A DNA stretch of 64,000 nt from Yinghuangia sp051388915 (GTDB taxonomy: Bacteria > Actinomycetota > Actinomycetes > Streptomycetales > Streptomycetaceae). Shown here in pieces: positions 7,984 to 16,408 of this stretch; position 1 is the stretch's first letter, and every line of letters begins with the position of its first letter. The notes beneath the pieces were generated by a model. That model saw only the letters and a list, made by a program, of their open reading frames with translations. It was not told the origin of the DNA and searched no databases. The stretch spans positions 1 through 64,000 of the forward strand of contig NZ_JBPKBH010000002.1 of the NCBI RefSeq assembly GCF_051388915.1, read 5' to 3'. Both the position numbers and the translations under genes were made by a program.

Positions 7984-9330
7984 TCAGTCGCGCGGCCCGA
8001 TGCCCAGGTACAGCTCCAGGTTCCGGTGTGTGTTGATGACCCGCTTCTCCTCCTGCGACAGCACCAGCTCGGTCAGCCCCGGCTGGTTCAGCCCCCGCTG
8101 GATCCCGGCCAGCACCGCCGCGTCCTGGTTCAGCACATAACCCAGGTCCAGGTCCTCGAAGGCGACGCGCAGGTCCATCGGTCGGGCGTACGGCGCGTCG
8201 CCGGACGCCGCGCGCCGGAACGCGAAGATGCCCATCTCGGCCGTCCCCGGCGTCGCCCCCGGGCGCGCCACCAGCGCACTGAGCGTGTCCGCCGTCAGCA
8301 GCACCGAGCAGTTCGGGAACAGCTGGTACTGGTGCAGCCGCATGATGCGGTCCGTGTCGAACCCCGACAGGTCCGTCCCCGACTTCGCCACGTGCCGGCG
8401 TACGCGCTCCGCGATCACGTCCATCAGCGTCTCGCCCGCCGGGATCTCCGGGACCGGGCACGCCTCGGTGATCCCCATGCGCTGACCCTGCGTCACGATG
8501 AAGGAGTCCCAGACCTCCTGGTCGGACAGGCCGTCCTTGAAGCGCGGGCTGGCCAGCCCGTACACCTGCTCCGACTTGCCGGTGTGCCCCCACAGTTGCT
8601 GCGGCGCGTTGACGTCGTCGATGTTGCAGAGCAGCTCGGGGTGCAGCGTCTGGATGTGGTACGTCTCGCTGAACCCGTCCGCGATGGTCTTCCAGTTCGC
8701 CGCCACCTCGCCGACCACCGAAGCCGTGCAGCGGAATTCCTCGATCCGCGCCCACTCGGTGTCGCCCGGAACCGCCTCCAGGTACGTGCCGAGGCCGGGC
8801 GCGTCCGGGTCGAGGTTCACGAAGACGAACGGCCCCCACGTGTCCACCTGCGCGGCGAGCAGTGGAAACTCCGCCATCTTGAGCTGCCCGAACCCCTTGC
8901 GGCCGGGCACCTTGCGGAGCTGCCCGGCCAGGTCCCACGTCCAACCGTGGTACCCGCAGCGAAGCTCGGTCAGACCCGAACCGGCGCCCGAACAAAGGCT
9001 GTTGCCGCGGTGCCGACAGGCGTTCTGGAACGCCCGCAGCACGCCGTCCGCGTCGCGCACGACGACGACGGCGTACGGCCCGACCCGGTACTCGAAGAAG
9101 TCGCCCGGCGCCGCGACGTGGTCCACGCAGCACGCCAGTTGCCACGTGCGGGTCCAGAGCCGCTTCAGCTCCAGATCCGCGAACTCGGGCGAGGTGTAGC
9201 GGTGCACGGGCACCTTCACGAGCTCGGCCGACGGGTCCACCGGGCCCGTCGCCGTACCGTCGTCCTCCCCCGCGTGCAGCCGCACGTCGCTGATCGGCGT
9301 GATCGCCGGGTGGTCCTGGGTCGCGGTCAT
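7984..9330 (-). CDS. Rieske non-heme iron oxygenase, alpha subunit
   Basis: A 448-residue terminal oxygenase of the aromatic ring-hydroxylating dioxygenase type. It activates O2 at a mononuclear iron fed by a Rieske [2Fe-2S] centre. Rieske ligands are C105-x-H107 (CRHRG) and C125-x2-H128 (CGYHGW). The iron-site motif is D218 (ADGFSETYH), H225 and H230 (LHPEL). ATG at 9330 is chosen because the family N-terminus follows; the frame runs 16 codons further upstream without homology. No reductase or ferredoxin gene lies next to it, so electrons must come from elsewhere. It is transcribed away from a TetR gene and lies near a CYP125-like P450, which hints at a steroid or other hydrophobic substrate. 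The substrate itself is not identifiable. Confidence 0.9.
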   Translation of the reverse strand: MTATQDHPAITPISDVRLHAGEDDGTATGPVDPSAELVKVPVHRYTSPEFADLELKRLWTRTWQLACCVDHVAAPGDFFEYRVGPYAVVVVRDADGVLRAFQNACRHRGNSLCSGAGSGLTELRCGYHGWTWDLAGQLRKVPGRKGFGQLKMAEFPLLAAQVDTWGPFVFVNLDPDAPGLGTYLEAVPGDTEWARIEEFRCTASVVGEVAANWKTIADGFSETYHIQTLHPELLCNIDDVNAPQQLWGHTGKSEQVYGLASPRFKDGLSDQEVWDSFIVTQGQRMGITEACPVPEIPAGETLMDVIAERVRRHVAKSGTDLSGFDTDRIMRLHQYQLFPNCSVLLTADTLSALVARPGATPGTAEMGIFAFRRAASGDAPYARPMDLRVAFEDLDLGYVLNQDAAVLAGIQRGLNQPGLTELVLSQEEKRVINTHRNLELYLGIGPRD

Positions 9331-9611
9331 GTGCGCCTCCTGCCGGGCCTGTGCACGCTGGCGCGCGCAGGGTGCCACGCTCCGTCCCGCGAAACAAGGG
9401 TCGCGATATGCGACCGGCGATCACCGACCGCGCAGGCTTGCGCACAGTACGGTCCCACTAGCCGACCGGCAAGCAGGAACCCCCGAAAACACGGGCTGCA
9501 TGCCAAAATTGATTCCCCGTCAGCCTTGTCAATCGTCAACCGCCGACGTACGTTCATCCCGCAGGCGCCAGACCGCAGGACGCACCACGCACACGCGCGA
9601 GGGGAGGAAGG

Positions 9612-10193
9612 ATGGCCGCACCGGCACCCGAGGACACGTACGACAAGGTGCTCGCCGCAGCCGTCGAACTCTTCGGCGAGCACGGCTTCGCGGGTACGTC
9701 GCTCCAGGCGATCGCCGACCGGGTGGGCGTCACGAAGGCGGCGCTGTATTACCACTTCCGCACCAAGGACGAACTCCTCGACGCCCTGCTGCGCCCCGCG
9801 CTCAACGAGCTGGACCGCGTCCTGGACGCCGCGGAGCGCCGCAAGGGGCAGGCGGTGCGCCAGCGAGTCCTGTTCGAGGGGTACGTCGACTTCCTGCTCC
9901 GCCACCGCACCCTCGCCGTCGTCCTCGACCGCGACGTCTCCGTGGGCACCCACCCCGCGATCCGGCCCCGGCTCGAATCGATCACCGAGCGGGTGCGGAG
10001 CGTCCTCAGCGACAGCGAGCGGCCCATCGAGTACCGGGTCGCGTCGACTGTCGCGATGGGCGGCATCTATTCGGCCGTGGCGATGTTCCCCGAGCTGCCG
10101 GACGACGAACTCCGGGGCGTGCTCCTGGACATCGTCCGCAGGCTGCTCGCCCCGCGGCGCGGCAGAACCGCGGCGTCGCCGGACGCCGCCTGA
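9612..10193 (+). CDS. TetR/AcrR-family repressor
   Basis: A 193-residue one-component regulator. The N-terminal HTH spans residues about 10-57 (KVLAAAVELFGEHGF, SLQAIADRVGVTKAALYYHF), followed by an all-helical ligand-binding domain. ATG at 9612 follows a GGGGAGGAAGG ribosome-binding site. It is divergent from the Rieske gene (starts 281 bases apart) and lies 215 bases upstream of the CYP125-like gene on the same strand. It is therefore the natural candidate to control both oxygenases in response to their substrate. I could not define an operator by eye in the intergenic region. Confidence 0.88.
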   Translation: MAAPAPEDTYDKVLAAAVELFGEHGFAGTSLQAIADRVGVTKAALYYHFRTKDELLDALLRPALNELDRVLDAAERRKGQAVRQRVLFEGYVDFLLRHRTLAVVLDRDVSVGTHPAIRPRLESITERVRSVLSDSERPIEYRVASTVAMGGIYSAVAMFPELPDDELRGVLLDIVRRLLAPRRGRTAASPDAA

Positions 10194-10408
10194 GCGTCGC
10201 GCACGTTCCCGGTCCCGGGTGTCGCGCCGACGCAACAGAAACGTCTCCGCACACACAGAAGCGTCTCCGCACACCCCGCGCGCCCCGTCCCGGCGCGCAC
10301 CGCAGGACCCCGCCGTACAGCTGCTGTTGCACAAGGCACACCGCACGCCGTAGCAGACCGACCGCCACGCACCCCCCAACTCCGCTCACCCGGCCCGAGG
10401 AGGCCCCC

Positions 10409-11641
10409 ATGACGTGTCCGGTTCTCCCGGAAGGCTTCGACCCGACCGACCCGGACCTCTACACCGAGCGTCTGCCGTTGGAGGAGTTCGCCGAACTGCG
10501 CCGGACCGCGCCGGTCAAGTGGGTGCCGCAGACGCCCGAGGTCTCCAACTTCCGCGACGACGGCTACTGGCTCGTCACGCGGCACGCGGACGTCAAGGAG
10601 GTCTCCACCAAGCCGGAGCTCTACTCGACCAACCGCAACACCGCGATCATCCGCTTCGCCGAGGGCATGGACGTCAACTCCATCGACGCCCAGAAGCTCA
10701 TCATGATCAACATCGACCCGCCGGAGCACACCCGGCTGCGCTCGATCGTGCAGCGCGGCTTCACCCCGCGCGCCATCAACGCCCTCAAGGACGCCCTCAC
10801 CGACCGCGCCGCGCGCATCGTCCACGACGCGATCAAGGAGGGCAGCGGCGACTTCGTCACCCAGGTCGCGTGCGAACTCCCGCTCCAGGCCATCGCCGAG
10901 CTGATCGGCGTCCCGCAGGAGGACCGCCGCAGGATCTTCGAGTGGTCGAACCAGATGCTCGGGTACGACGACCCCGAGTACGCCGAGGACTCCTCCGTCG
11001 GCGCCGCGGCCGCCGCTGAGGTCATGATGTATTCGATGGGCATGGCCGAGCAGCGCAAGGCCTGCCCGGCGCACGACATCGTCTCCAAGCTCGTCGCCGC
11101 CGAGTCCGAGGGCTCGCTCTCCTCCGACGAGTTCGGCTTCTTCGTCCTGCTGCTCGCGGTCGCCGGCAACGAGACCACGCGCAACGCCATCACCCACGGC
11201 ATGCTGGCGTTCTTCGACAACCCGGACCAGTGGGACCTGTACAAGTCCTCCCGCCCGGAGACCACCGCCGACGAGATCGTCCGCTACTCCTCGCCGGTGA
11301 TGTCCTTCCAGCGCACCGCGACCGCCGACACCGTCCTCGGCGGCCAGGAGATCAAGGAAGGCCAGCGCGTCGGCATCTTCTACAGCTCCGCAAACTTCGA
11401 CCCGCTGGTCTTCGAGAACCCCGACAAGTTCGACATCACCCGTGACCCCAACCCGCACCTCGGCTTCGGCGGCGGCGGCCCGCACTTCTGCCTCGGCGCG
11501 AGCCTCGCCCGCATGGAGATCAACCTGATGTTCGAGGCCATCGCCGACGCGATGCCCAGCATCACCAAGGCCGCCGAACCCCGCCGCCTCCGCCACGCCT
11601 GGATCAACGGGATCAAGGAACTCCAGGTCAACTACACCTGA
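10409..11641 (+). CDS. Cytochrome P450, CYP125-like steroid C26/C27 hydroxylase
   Basis: A 410-residue soluble P450. Features seen: the N-terminal PEGFDPTDPDLYTERLPLEE block, FTPRAINALKD, LPLQAIAELIGVPQEDR, the I-helix AGNETTRN around residues 252-259, K-helix ExxR (EIVR), and the heme loop FGGGGPHFCLG with Cys361 as iron ligand. From memory, the alignment to mycobacterial CYP125 is close along the whole length (for example the phrases LAVAGNETTRN, GQRV and SANFD). CYP125 enzymes oxidise the terminal methyl of the cholesterol side chain. The assignment to that family is therefore good, but the substrate in this host is inferred. A GAGGAGG site precedes the ATG. Ferredoxin and reductase genes are absent nearby. 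Confidence 0.88.
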   Translation: MTCPVLPEGFDPTDPDLYTERLPLEEFAELRRTAPVKWVPQTPEVSNFRDDGYWLVTRHADVKEVSTKPELYSTNRNTAIIRFAEGMDVNSIDAQKLIMINIDPPEHTRLRSIVQRGFTPRAINALKDALTDRAARIVHDAIKEGSGDFVTQVACELPLQAIAELIGVPQEDRRRIFEWSNQMLGYDDPEYAEDSSVGAAAAAEVMMYSMGMAEQRKACPAHDIVSKLVAAESEGSLSSDEFGFFVLLLAVAGNETTRNAITHGMLAFFDNPDQWDLYKSSRPETTADEIVRYSSPVMSFQRTATADTVLGGQEIKEGQRVGIFYSSANFDPLVFENPDKFDITRDPNPHLGFGGGGPHFCLGASLARMEINLMFEAIADAMPSITKAAEPRRLRHAWINGIKELQVNYT

Positions 11642-11703
11642 CACACCCGCCGCGATCCGCAGTCCGCGGCCGCGAACCCCGGCCTCACCAGGCCGGACCA
11701 ACT

Positions 11704-11742
11704 GAGGGCCCACTCGCCTACGGGAGCAGCGAGTGGGCCCTC
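11704..11742. terminator. Strong hairpin terminator
   Basis: A perfect 14-bp inverted repeat (11704-11717 with 11729-11742, arm GAGGGCCCACTCGC) around an 11-base loop CTACGGGAGCA, 62 bases after the P450 stop codon. There is no long T tract, as is usual in Streptomyces. A diverged second copy of the whole element lies at 11977-12014. Confidence 0.8.
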
Positions 11743-11976
11743 GGCCGTCCCCGACGCCCGAGCGCCGGGGCGGAGGACGCACGGCGTACCGGCGCGATGA
11801 TCTCTTACTGGCCTGCTCACCACCTGAGTTCGCGACCGCAGGGTTCCTTCGGGGCTTCGACGGCCGCGGGGCAGGTGCACCTGATACAACTGGCCGCGAC
11901 GTATATGTGGTGGCGTACAACGTGCGGTGCACAATATGCGGTACGCGAACTCCGGCCTTACCAGGTCGGTTTGATG

Positions 11977-12014
11977 GGGGCCTCTCCGCCTACGGGAGCA
12001 GCGGAGGGGCCTTC
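11977..12014. terminator. Second hairpin, paralogue of the first
   Basis: An inverted repeat (about 11977-11989 with 12001-12014, with G-T pairs) around the same loop CTACGGGAGCA as the hairpin at 11704. The 25 bases before it also match those before the first copy (CCGGCCTTACCAGGTCGG against CCGGCCTCACCAGGCCGG). It sits directly at the stop codon of the reverse-strand GlxA gene and would terminate both converging transcripts. No gene was seen in the 234 bases between the two hairpins. Confidence 0.7.
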
Positions 12015-13044
12015 ATCGTGCCGGGGATGCCGTGGGGAAGCCGCGGCGGTATTCGGTGGGGGATACGCCCAGGTGCAGGGCGAATTGGCGGCGCAGGTTG
12101 TTGGCGGTGCCCAGGCCGCTGCGTTCGCCCACGTGGTCGATCGGCAAGTCGGTCGCCTCCAGCAGCTCCTGGGCGCGGGAGAGGCGCTGACCCAGGAGCC
12201 ATTGCAGTGGCGTGGTGCCGACGGCGGTGCGCATGCGGCGGTGGAAGGATCGGGGGCTCATGCCCGCACGGGCGGCCAGTTCGTCCACGGTCAGCGGTTC
12301 GTGCAGGTTCTCGGTGGCCCAGGCCAGGACCGGGGCGAGGCTGTCGTCGTCGGTTTCGGGGACCGCGCGCTCGATGAACTGGGCCTGGCCGCCCGGGCGG
12401 TGGGCCGGGACGACGAGGATGCGGGCGAGTTGGTTGGCGACCTTCGCGCCGAGGTCGTGGCGCACGAGATGGAGGCACAGGTCCAGGCCGCCGCTCATTC
12501 CGGCGCTGGTCAGGACGTCGCCGTCGTCGATGTAGAGGACCTGGTCGTCCACCTCGATCCGGGGATGGCGGCGGGCCAGGGTCGCGGTGTGTTCCCAGTG
12601 CGCGGTGGCGCGGCGGCCGTCCAGCAGTCCGGCCGCGGCGAGGGCGAACGCGCCGTTGCAGAGCGAGACGATGCGTGCCCCCGCGTCGGCGGCTCGGCGC
12701 AGCGCGGTGATGAGTTCGGCCGGGATCTCGCGCGTGCCGTACACGCACGCCTCGGGGACGGCCGGGACGATGACGGTGTCGGCGCGGGGGAGTTCGTCGA
12801 GGCCGTACGGCGCGTTCAACACGAACCCGGGCGCGCCGCCCGCGGAGTTCGGGGCCACGCCGCACAAGCGCAGGTCGTACCACGGCGTGAACAGGGCCTC
12901 GTGTTGGACGCCGAACACCGCGCACGCGAGTCCGATCTCGAACATGTCCCAGGCGTCGAGCGGCCCGTCGTCGAACACGACGAGGGCGACGGAGCCGGTG
13001 CGACCGGTGCCGTCGGTCGGAGTGGGAGGTGGGGACGGGCGCAT
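12013..13044 (-). CDS. GlxA-type AraC-family regulator (DJ-1/PfpI plus HTH)
   Basis: A 343-residue regulator. Residues about 15-200 form a DJ-1/PfpI-like sensor domain (VALVVFDDGPLDAWDMFEIG; SLCNGAFALAAAGLLDGRRATAHW, where the nucleophile-elbow Cys is kept). Residues about 235-335 are the AraC double HTH (LTVDELAARAGMSPRSFHRR; ERSGLGTANNLRRQF...GVSPTEYRRGF). ATG at 13044 gives the family length; the open frame upstream lacks homology. Its start is 128 bases from the divergent start of an imine-reductase-like gene, so it probably controls that gene. The effector is unknown. Confidence 0.88.
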   Translation of the reverse strand: MRPSPPPTPTDGTGRTGSVALVVFDDGPLDAWDMFEIGLACAVFGVQHEALFTPWYDLRLCGVAPNSAGGAPGFVLNAPYGLDELPRADTVIVPAVPEACVYGTREIPAELITALRRAADAGARIVSLCNGAFALAAAGLLDGRRATAHWEHTATLARRHPRIEVDDQVLYIDDGDVLTSAGMSGGLDLCLHLVRHDLGAKVANQLARILVVPAHRPGGQAQFIERAVPETDDDSLAPVLAWATENLHEPLTVDELAARAGMSPRSFHRRMRTAVGTTPLQWLLGQRLSRAQELLEATDLPIDHVGERSGLGTANNLRRQFALHLGVSPTEYRRGFPTASPAR

Positions 13045-13172
13045 GCCGGAAGTGTATGGCAGGAATCTGGCGAATATCGTCAGTCCTGCCAGTGTTGTGC
13101 CGCCGCCTCGACTGCGAGGGTCTTTCCAGAGCGCAGACCCACGCGATCCGAGTACTTCTGGGAGCACAACTC

Positions 13173-14054
13173 ATGGGCGACACCACCCGTACCGTCACCG
13201 TCTTCGGCCTCGGCCTGATGGGACAGGCCCTGGCCGGCGCGATGCTGGCCGGCGGCCGCGACACCACCGTCTGGAACCGCACCCCGGGCAAGGCCGGCGA
13301 CCTGCCGGAACGCGGGGCGAAGGAGGCCGCGGGCGTCCGCGAGGCGGTCGAGGCGAGCGACCTGCTGGTCGCCTGCGTGCGGGACTACCGCGCCGTACGC
13401 GAATTCCTCGACCCGGTCGCCGACGCGCTGTCCGGCCGCACCCTCGTGAACCTCACCTCCGGCTCGTCCGCCGAAGCGCGCGAGACGGCCGCCTGGGCGG
13501 CGGGCCACGGCGCGGCGTACCTCGACGGCGCGATCATGATGACGCCGCCCGGCATCGGGCAGCCCGACACCGTCCTCCTGTACGGCGGCCCCGCCGACGT
13601 GTTCGCCGCACACGCGGACACCCTGCGGCTGCTCGGGGGAGCCACCACGCACCTGGGCGAGGACACCGGCATCGCCTCGCTGTACGACGTCGCCCTCCTC
13701 GGCATCATGTGGGGCAGCCTCAACGGCTTCGTGCACGCCGCCGCACTGCTCGCCGCAGACGGCGTGCCCGCCAAGGACTTCCTCCCGTACGCCACGTCGT
13801 GGCTCGGCGCCATCAAGGTCTTCAGCGGAGTCGTCGCCGATCAGGTCGACAGCGGCGACTTCGCGGCCGTCGACGCCTCCCTCGCCTCGCACCTGTCGCC
13901 GATCGAGCACCTGATCGCGGAGAGCCGCGCGCGGGGCATCGACGCGTCACTGCCGGAGTTCACACACGGGCTGGTGGCCGCCGCGATCGCCCGCGGGCAC
14001 GAAGGCGACGGGTACGCCCGGCTGATCGACCACTTCCGGCCCGCGCAGCGGTGA
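13173..14054 (+). CDS. NADPH-dependent imine-reductase-like oxidoreductase
   Basis: A 293-residue member of the 6-phosphogluconate/beta-hydroxyacid dehydrogenase superfamily. The Rossmann motif is VFGLGLMGQALAGAML, with the WNRTPGKAG segment that follows in NADPH enzymes. The second conserved block is NLTSGSSAEARE. The sequence YLDGAIMMTPPGIGQPDTVLLYGG and the long interdomain helix fit imine reductases (IREDs), which form swapped dimers. The usual catalytic Lys of beta-hydroxyacid dehydrogenases is not evident, which also favours an IRED-like role. ATG at 13173 places the Rossmann motif at the N-terminus. It is divergent from the GlxA regulator. The natural substrate cannot be predicted. Confidence 0.85.
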   Translation: MGDTTRTVTVFGLGLMGQALAGAMLAGGRDTTVWNRTPGKAGDLPERGAKEAAGVREAVEASDLLVACVRDYRAVREFLDPVADALSGRTLVNLTSGSSAEARETAAWAAGHGAAYLDGAIMMTPPGIGQPDTVLLYGGPADVFAAHADTLRLLGGATTHLGEDTGIASLYDVALLGIMWGSLNGFVHAAALLAADGVPAKDFLPYATSWLGAIKVFSGVVADQVDSGDFAAVDASLASHLSPIEHLIAESRARGIDASLPEFTHGLVAAAIARGHEGDGYARLIDHFRPAQR

Positions 14055-14127
14055 CGACCCGACGTGCGGACGGGCCGGGTCGGCCGCTCGGTCCGTCCGC
14101 AGCGCCGCGCACGAAACGCGCGAACGG

Positions 14128-14520
14128 CTAGTGCGCCGGGTCGGCGTCGTAGGCCTCGCGGGCGTGCTCGACTCGGGCCAGATTGGCGTCGGCCCATTCC
14201 GCGAGGTGGGCGAAGAGCGGGGCGAGGCTGAGGCCGAGGTCGCTGATCTCGTACTCGACGCGGGGCGGCACCTCGGCGTGGTAGGTGCGGACGACCAGCC
14301 CGTCCCGCTCCAACTGCCGTAGCCGCTGCGTCAGCACCTTCGGTGTGATGGCGTCGATCCGCCGCTGCAACTCGACGAACCGCTGCCGCCCGTGGGCGTG
14401 CAGCGTCCACAGGATCGGCGTGGTCCACCGACTGAACACGATGTCGACCACCGGCCCGACGGGGCACGCCAGTTGCGGGTCGACAGTGCTCTGCTCCGGC
14501 ATGGTCTTCATCGTCGCCAC
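14128..14520 (-). CDS. HxlR-family winged-helix regulator
   Basis: A 130-residue regulator of the HxlR/MarR-like type. Family marks are CPVGPVVDIVFSRWTTPILW near residues 19-38 with the redox-relevant Cys at the front, RFVELQRRIDAITPKVLTQRLRQLERDGLV (the recognition helix and wing), and YEISDLGLSLAPL. The start is GTG at 14520 or ATG at 14511, both with G-rich upstream sequence. It is divergent from the NmrA-type gene (starts 161 bases apart), a typical pairing of HxlR with a quinone/azoreductase-like enzyme, and probably represses it. It is convergent with the imine-reductase-like gene. Confidence 0.9.
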   Translation of the reverse strand: MATMKTMPEQSTVDPQLACPVGPVVDIVFSRWTTPILWTLHAHGRQRFVELQRRIDAITPKVLTQRLRQLERDGLVVRTYHAEVPPRVEYEISDLGLSLAPLFAHLAEWADANLARVEHAREAYDADPAH

Positions 14521-14681
14521 CTGGACCCCTCGGCACGGTCAATGGGGATAGTCACTTTCCTGTAGGTACCTACTATATCCGCGGTGTTAGCGTCGGTTCA
14601 TCGCCCCGGAGCGCAGCCTCCCGGGCCTTCGCAGCGCATTCAGGCGCATGCGAACACGCTTACACATCGCGGGAGTTACTC

Positions 14682-15527
14682 ATGATCGTCGTGACGGGTG
14701 CCACGGGAAACGTCGGACGCGCGCTGGTCGGCGTCCTCGCCGCCGACGGGCGCCCGGTGACCGCGACCTCGCGGGGCATCACGGAGGCGGACGTACCGCC
14801 AGGGGCCATTGCAAAGCCGGCTGATCTCATCGAAGTCGACACGTTGCGGCCGTTGTTCGAGGGCGCCCGCGCGCTGTTCCTCCAGAGCGGCGGGGCGAGC
14901 GCCCACCGGCTCGACGCGCGAGCCGTCGCCGAGGCCGCCAAGTCGGCCGGGATCGAGCACATCGTCCTGCTGTCCTCGCAGGGCGTGGCCACCCGGCCGG
15001 AGTCCGGCTCCCACGGCGGGATCGCGGCGGCCATCGAGGACGCCGTCCGGGAGTCGGGGGTGGACTGGACGATCCTGCGCCCCGGCGGGTTCGCCAGCAA
15101 CACGTTCGCGTGGGCCGAGCCGGTCCGTACGCGGCGCGCGGTGGCCGCCCCGTTCGGCGACGTCGGACTGCCGGTGATCGACCCGCTCGACATCGCCGAG
15201 GTCGCGGCGGCTGCGCTGCTCGGGGACGGGCACGACGGCCAGACGTACGAGCTGACCGGCCCCGAACCGACCACGCCCCGGCAGCGCGCCGAGGTGATCG
15301 GTGCGGCGCTCGGGGAACCGGTCGCGTTTGTCGAGCAGACGCGCGGCGAGGCCCGGGCCGAGATGCTGCGCTTCATGCCGGAGGACGTGGTCGACACGAC
15401 GCTGGCGATCCTCGGCGAGCCGACGGAGGGGGAGAGGCGGGTGAGTCCGGACGTGCGCCGGGTCCTCGGACGCGAGCCGCGCCCGTTCGCGGACTGGGTG
15501 GTGCGGAACGTGGGGGCATTCCGGTAG
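14682..15527 (+). CDS. NAD(P)H-binding NmrA-type reductase
   Basis: A 281-residue atypical short-chain dehydrogenase of the NmrA/quinone-oxidoreductase group. It starts with the nucleotide motif VTGATGNVGRALV and continues with LLSSQGV, WTILRPGGFASNT (the family's substrate-side segment) and IDPLDIAEVAAAALL. The catalytic YxxxK of classical SDRs is missing, as is normal for NmrA-like proteins, which either reduce quinones or azo compounds or sense the NAD(P) ratio. It is divergent from an HxlR regulator that likely controls it. The substrate is unknown. Confidence 0.85.
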   Translation: MIVVTGATGNVGRALVGVLAADGRPVTATSRGITEADVPPGAIAKPADLIEVDTLRPLFEGARALFLQSGGASAHRLDARAVAEAAKSAGIEHIVLLSSQGVATRPESGSHGGIAAAIEDAVRESGVDWTILRPGGFASNTFAWAEPVRTRRAVAAPFGDVGLPVIDPLDIAEVAAAALLGDGHDGQTYELTGPEPTTPRQRAEVIGAALGEPVAFVEQTRGEARAEMLRFMPEDVVDTTLAILGEPTEGERRVSPDVRRVLGREPRPFADWVVRNVGAFR

Positions 15528-15763
15528 GCGACCGCCGGGCGGGGGGCTCGGTTGGGGATCCGCGCAGGCGCCTGACGGGTTGTCAGGCCGGCCTCCTCGC
15601 GGTTCCCCAGCCGGATCCTTCGGTTGCGCCTGCCGCCCGGAATGCGCGGGCCTGCGGCGTCTTGGGGCTGCCCGCGGATACGGGATTTGGAGGTTGGAAT
15701 GTGCGTTCGGGTGGCGCGTCGCTAGTGTTCCGGCAGTCGAATGCTTCCGGAGAGATGGCCACC

Positions 15764-16408
15764 ATGCGCGACCAAGCCGCACGTACGACCCTGGCACTGC
15801 TTGCCTGCGCGACTCTCGGTGTCGCCGGGTGCAGCAGCGGATCCGGGAAGGGCAAGGAAGAGGACAAGTCCACCCCGATAGTTCGGGACACGGGCGCGCA
15901 GGACGGCGCGGCGCTGCCCACGGTGAACATGCCCGACCTGACGGGCAAGGACCTGGCGGCGGCGACCGCGGCGGTGAAGGCTGCCGGGTTCACCGGGGAG
16001 GTCGCCTACCGCGACGCGCTCGGGCAGAACCGCAAGCCCGCCGCGGACAAGACGTGGAAGGTCTGCACGCAGATGCCCGCGCCGGGGCCGTCGAACCCGC
16101 AGGAGAAGGTGGACCTGGCGGCGGTCCCCGGCAAGGAGACGTGCTCCGGTGCGCCGACCTCGGTACCGCCGGTGAAGACCGCCGACCCGACGCGGATCAC
16201 GATCCCGCCGACGAAGGGGCAGACGTCGAACCCGCCCAACCCCACGGCCACCAGGCCCGACCCACGGCCGACCGGGCGCCCGACGTTTGTGTTCTACCGC
16301 AACTGCCGCGACGTGAAGGCGGCGGGCGCGGCGCCGATCCGCAGGGGTGACCCGGGCTATGGCCTGCACCTGGATCGCGACGGCGACGGCATCGCCTGCG
16401 AGCGTTAG
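15764..16408 (+). CDS. PASTA/excalibur-domain lipoprotein
   Basis: A 214-residue exported lipoprotein. The signal peptide ends in the lipobox VAGC (Cys23), so it should be anchored on the outer face of the membrane. Residues about 50-125 form a PASTA-like unit (LPTVNMPDLTGKDLAAATAAV...), the type that binds peptidoglycan in serine/threonine kinases. A Pro/Thr-rich stretch follows. The last 40 residues are an excalibur domain (NCRDVKAAG...GDPGYGLHLDRDGDGIACE), a calcium-binding loop of the DxDxDGxxCE type. ATG at 15764 has better spacing to GGAGAG than the ATG at 15755. It is probably a cell-wall-associated protein of unknown role. Confidence 0.85.
   Translation: MRDQAARTTLALLACATLGVAGCSSGSGKGKEEDKSTPIVRDTGAQDGAALPTVNMPDLTGKDLAAATAAVKAAGFTGEVAYRDALGQNRKPAADKTWKVCTQMPAPGPSNPQEKVDLAAVPGKETCSGAPTSVPPVKTADPTRITIPPTKGQTSNPPNPTATRPDPRPTGRPTFVFYRNCRDVKAAGAAPIRRGDPGYGLHLDRDGDGIACER

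Noticed and set aside
7426..11000. Long forward frame of about 975 codons from 7426 overlapping the Rieske, TetR and P450 genes
   Set aside because: It runs antisense to the Rieske gene and out of frame with the TetR gene, and has no domain. The real genes carry clear catalytic motifs.
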